A stretch of 64,000 nucleotides of DNA from Anaeramoeba flamelloides (taxonomy: Eukaryota; Metamonada; Anaeramoebidae): contig JANTQA010000032.1 in the NCBI GenBank assembly GCA_027625915.1, forward strand, positions 11,796,001 to 11,860,000, written 5' to 3'. Below are positions 62,309-64,000 of the stretch, piece by piece. Position 1 is the first letter of the stretch. Every line of letters starts with the position of its first letter. The translations under genes were made by a program, and so were the position numbers. The notes beneath the pieces were generated by a model. That model saw only the letters and a program-made list of their open reading frames with translations. It searched no databases and was not told where the DNA came from.

Positions 62309-63220
62309 TATTTAGTTTTGGAGTATGTGTTTAATGTTCTGAATACATGAATATTTAACCATTATATAGTTAAAATTTCAATTATATTTTTTTATACTTC
62401 CAATTTTTTTTTTGTAAATCTAGTTATTTTTCCCAACCAACTGTCACAGCGTAATTATTAATTTTAGTAATATCAAAAATAAAACAATACATTAATCATT
62501 CACAACTTTGTGAAAATTCTATCTTAATAATTTTGTATATGTAGTATATTTTTTTGTTAAGCATTTAGATAATTGCTAAAAAGCCCCTGTACTTAATAAA
62601 AAATAGATTTTTTTTCAAAATATTTTTTAAAACCTGGAAAAATCAGATTAAACAATCAAGTACTATGTTTAACCGTCGTTATTTTTAAATAATAATTGAG
62701 AATACAATCCAAATGATGCTAATGTGGTGTTACTAACTCGAAGATAAAATGTGATAGTAAACTTTACTATTATTTCATAGTTTCTTAAATTTTTTCAAAC
62801 ATCTAGAAAATGCATCTCGGCAAAAAACGATTTCTTAATTTTTCAAGTTTTATTTTTATAAAATTGAGTTTTTTTTATATTAAAAGTGGAACTTTTCATG
62901 GGAGTGAAGGTGGGTGAAAACTCGACAATATATTTTATATTTGTTAATATTAGATTTTATTTAAAAAAGAAATGGTTTTCAGTGGTACATCAATAAAAAA
63001 TCAAAAATAACTCCCCACAAATAAAACAAACCTGGCACAGACAATGGCATATTGTATACAATCAGGTGTAATTTAAAACATCACATGTTCAGATATTTTT
63101 TCCTTTTCCTTATGCCTATCGGTTAAAAATATCACCCTAAATGAAAAAAAAATTCAATTTTATAAAAAAAAAACTTGAACAATTAATAAATAATTTTTGA
63201 ACATATATAATTCAGTTTAA

Positions 63221-63265
<45 letters not shown>

Positions 63266-63475
63266 ATTATTATTAAATAAATTATTTAAATTAATTAAAC
63301 TCTGAAGTTTATATTCATAATGTTTGAGAAAAAAAATATATTACATTATCTTTTTTCCTTTCCCGAAATTTAATAAAGAATATTTGTGAATATAAAATAT
63401 ATGATCATTTTTTTTTTTTATTTCAAATTATTCAATATTTGGTTTATTTTTTATTTTTTTTTTTACTATTTTTTT

Positions 63476-63682
63476 CCAAATAAATCAAACAAATTTTTCA
63501 TAAAGCTTTCCAAAAACCGATCTATAATATCAGGTAATCTTTCAAATTTTTAATAATCTGGAAAGAAGTTCAAATTATTTTTTTCCGCCGAATAGAATTG
63601 GGTCTTCGGCGATTTGTTTTAATTCTTGGGGGGGTGATTTTTTTGGAAAGCTGGATGAAAACTTTGATCTTTTTATTTTTAA
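63476..63682. mobile_element. Repeat family I, copy 2 (TIR element)
   Basis: It matches 28790-28992 end to end: AAATAAATCAAACAAATTTT, AAAGCTTTCCAAAAA, then GATTTGTTTTAATTCTTGG and GGAAAGCTGGATGAAAACTT. The inverted ends are shared with copy 1. The internal CCGCCGAATAGAATTGGG segment differs from copy 1. Confidence 0.7.
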
Positions 63683-64000
63683 ATTAACATTATTTTGAAA
63701 ATAAGATTAAATTTGAAAAGACATTCCTTCCGATAGAATATCTTGTTTTATTTTTTTGGGTTTTTTTTTATTATTTTTTTTTTTTTACTTTTTTAAATTT
63801 CTTTGTCTTTTTCTTGTATTAGTTTAGAAATAAAAATTAATATTTTCATTTTTTGAAAAAAAAAAAAATTATGAGTTATAACCTTACATGTGTTATAGGT
63901 GGGATAAAAAACTCTGGGTAAATTTAGAGTTTCGGGAAGTTACATAGCATATCATCAAGAATCTAGATTTTCCAGAATTCCAAAAAATAGAGAAAAATTA

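Larger units (their letters stand above)
61693..64000. other. Gene-free right end of the window
   Basis: No gene is supported up to the edge. It holds family E copy 3 (62093-62308), a long TA tract (63222-63260), family I copy 2 (63476-63682) and the start of another foldback cluster near 63940-64000, truncated by the window edge. Confidence 0.65.

Overview
The window reads as nuclear DNA of an AT-rich, intron-bearing free-living protist, most likely an amoeboid one. The evidence is a conserved actin, an ACAP-type BAR/PH/ArfGAP/ankyrin gene, a nucleoporin (Nup35/Nup53), a kinetochore/Fanconi histone-fold protein (CENP-S/MHF1), GT-AG introns, Asn/Lys-rich low complexity and very long A/T runs. 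TAA, TAG and TGA all serve as stops, so the code looks standard. An Anaeramoeba-like or other amoebozoan-grade organism would fit; this is inference, and no species is assigned.

Layout: 1-5.8 kb is gene-free with transposon relics. 5.8-7.9 kb (minus) holds a two-exon gene with an E2F-like winged helix. 13.6-14.7 kb (minus) is actin. 14.9-21.2 kb is a nest of small non-autonomous transposons and LINE debris plus a striking 136-bp hairpin. 21.2-23.6 kb (plus) encodes a CH-domain protein with two PH-like domains. 27.1-28.6 kb (minus) is a two-exon Nup35. 36.1-46.2 kb (plus) is one ACAP-like gene whose five exons I reconstruct with consistent phases; two of its introns are 3.8 and 3.2 kb and full of repeats, including a LINE with a clear target-site duplication and an E2F-like gene relic. 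50.3-56.9 kb (plus) is a two-exon gene for a giant secreted protein: signal peptide, a propeller-like repeat region, 14 dystroglycan/cadherin-like modules and a Cys-rich tail. 60.9-61.7 kb (minus) is CENP-S.

The genes are unrelated housekeeping and surface genes, not an operon. The most unusual content is the repeat landscape: at least three families with Tc1/mariner-like ends and TA duplications (with one datable insertion), a roughly 570-bp inverted-repeat family in four copies, palindromic foldback repeats scattered in clusters, and several copies of one LINE family. No transposase gene, tRNA, rRNA, CRISPR array, LTR element or virus-like element was recognised.
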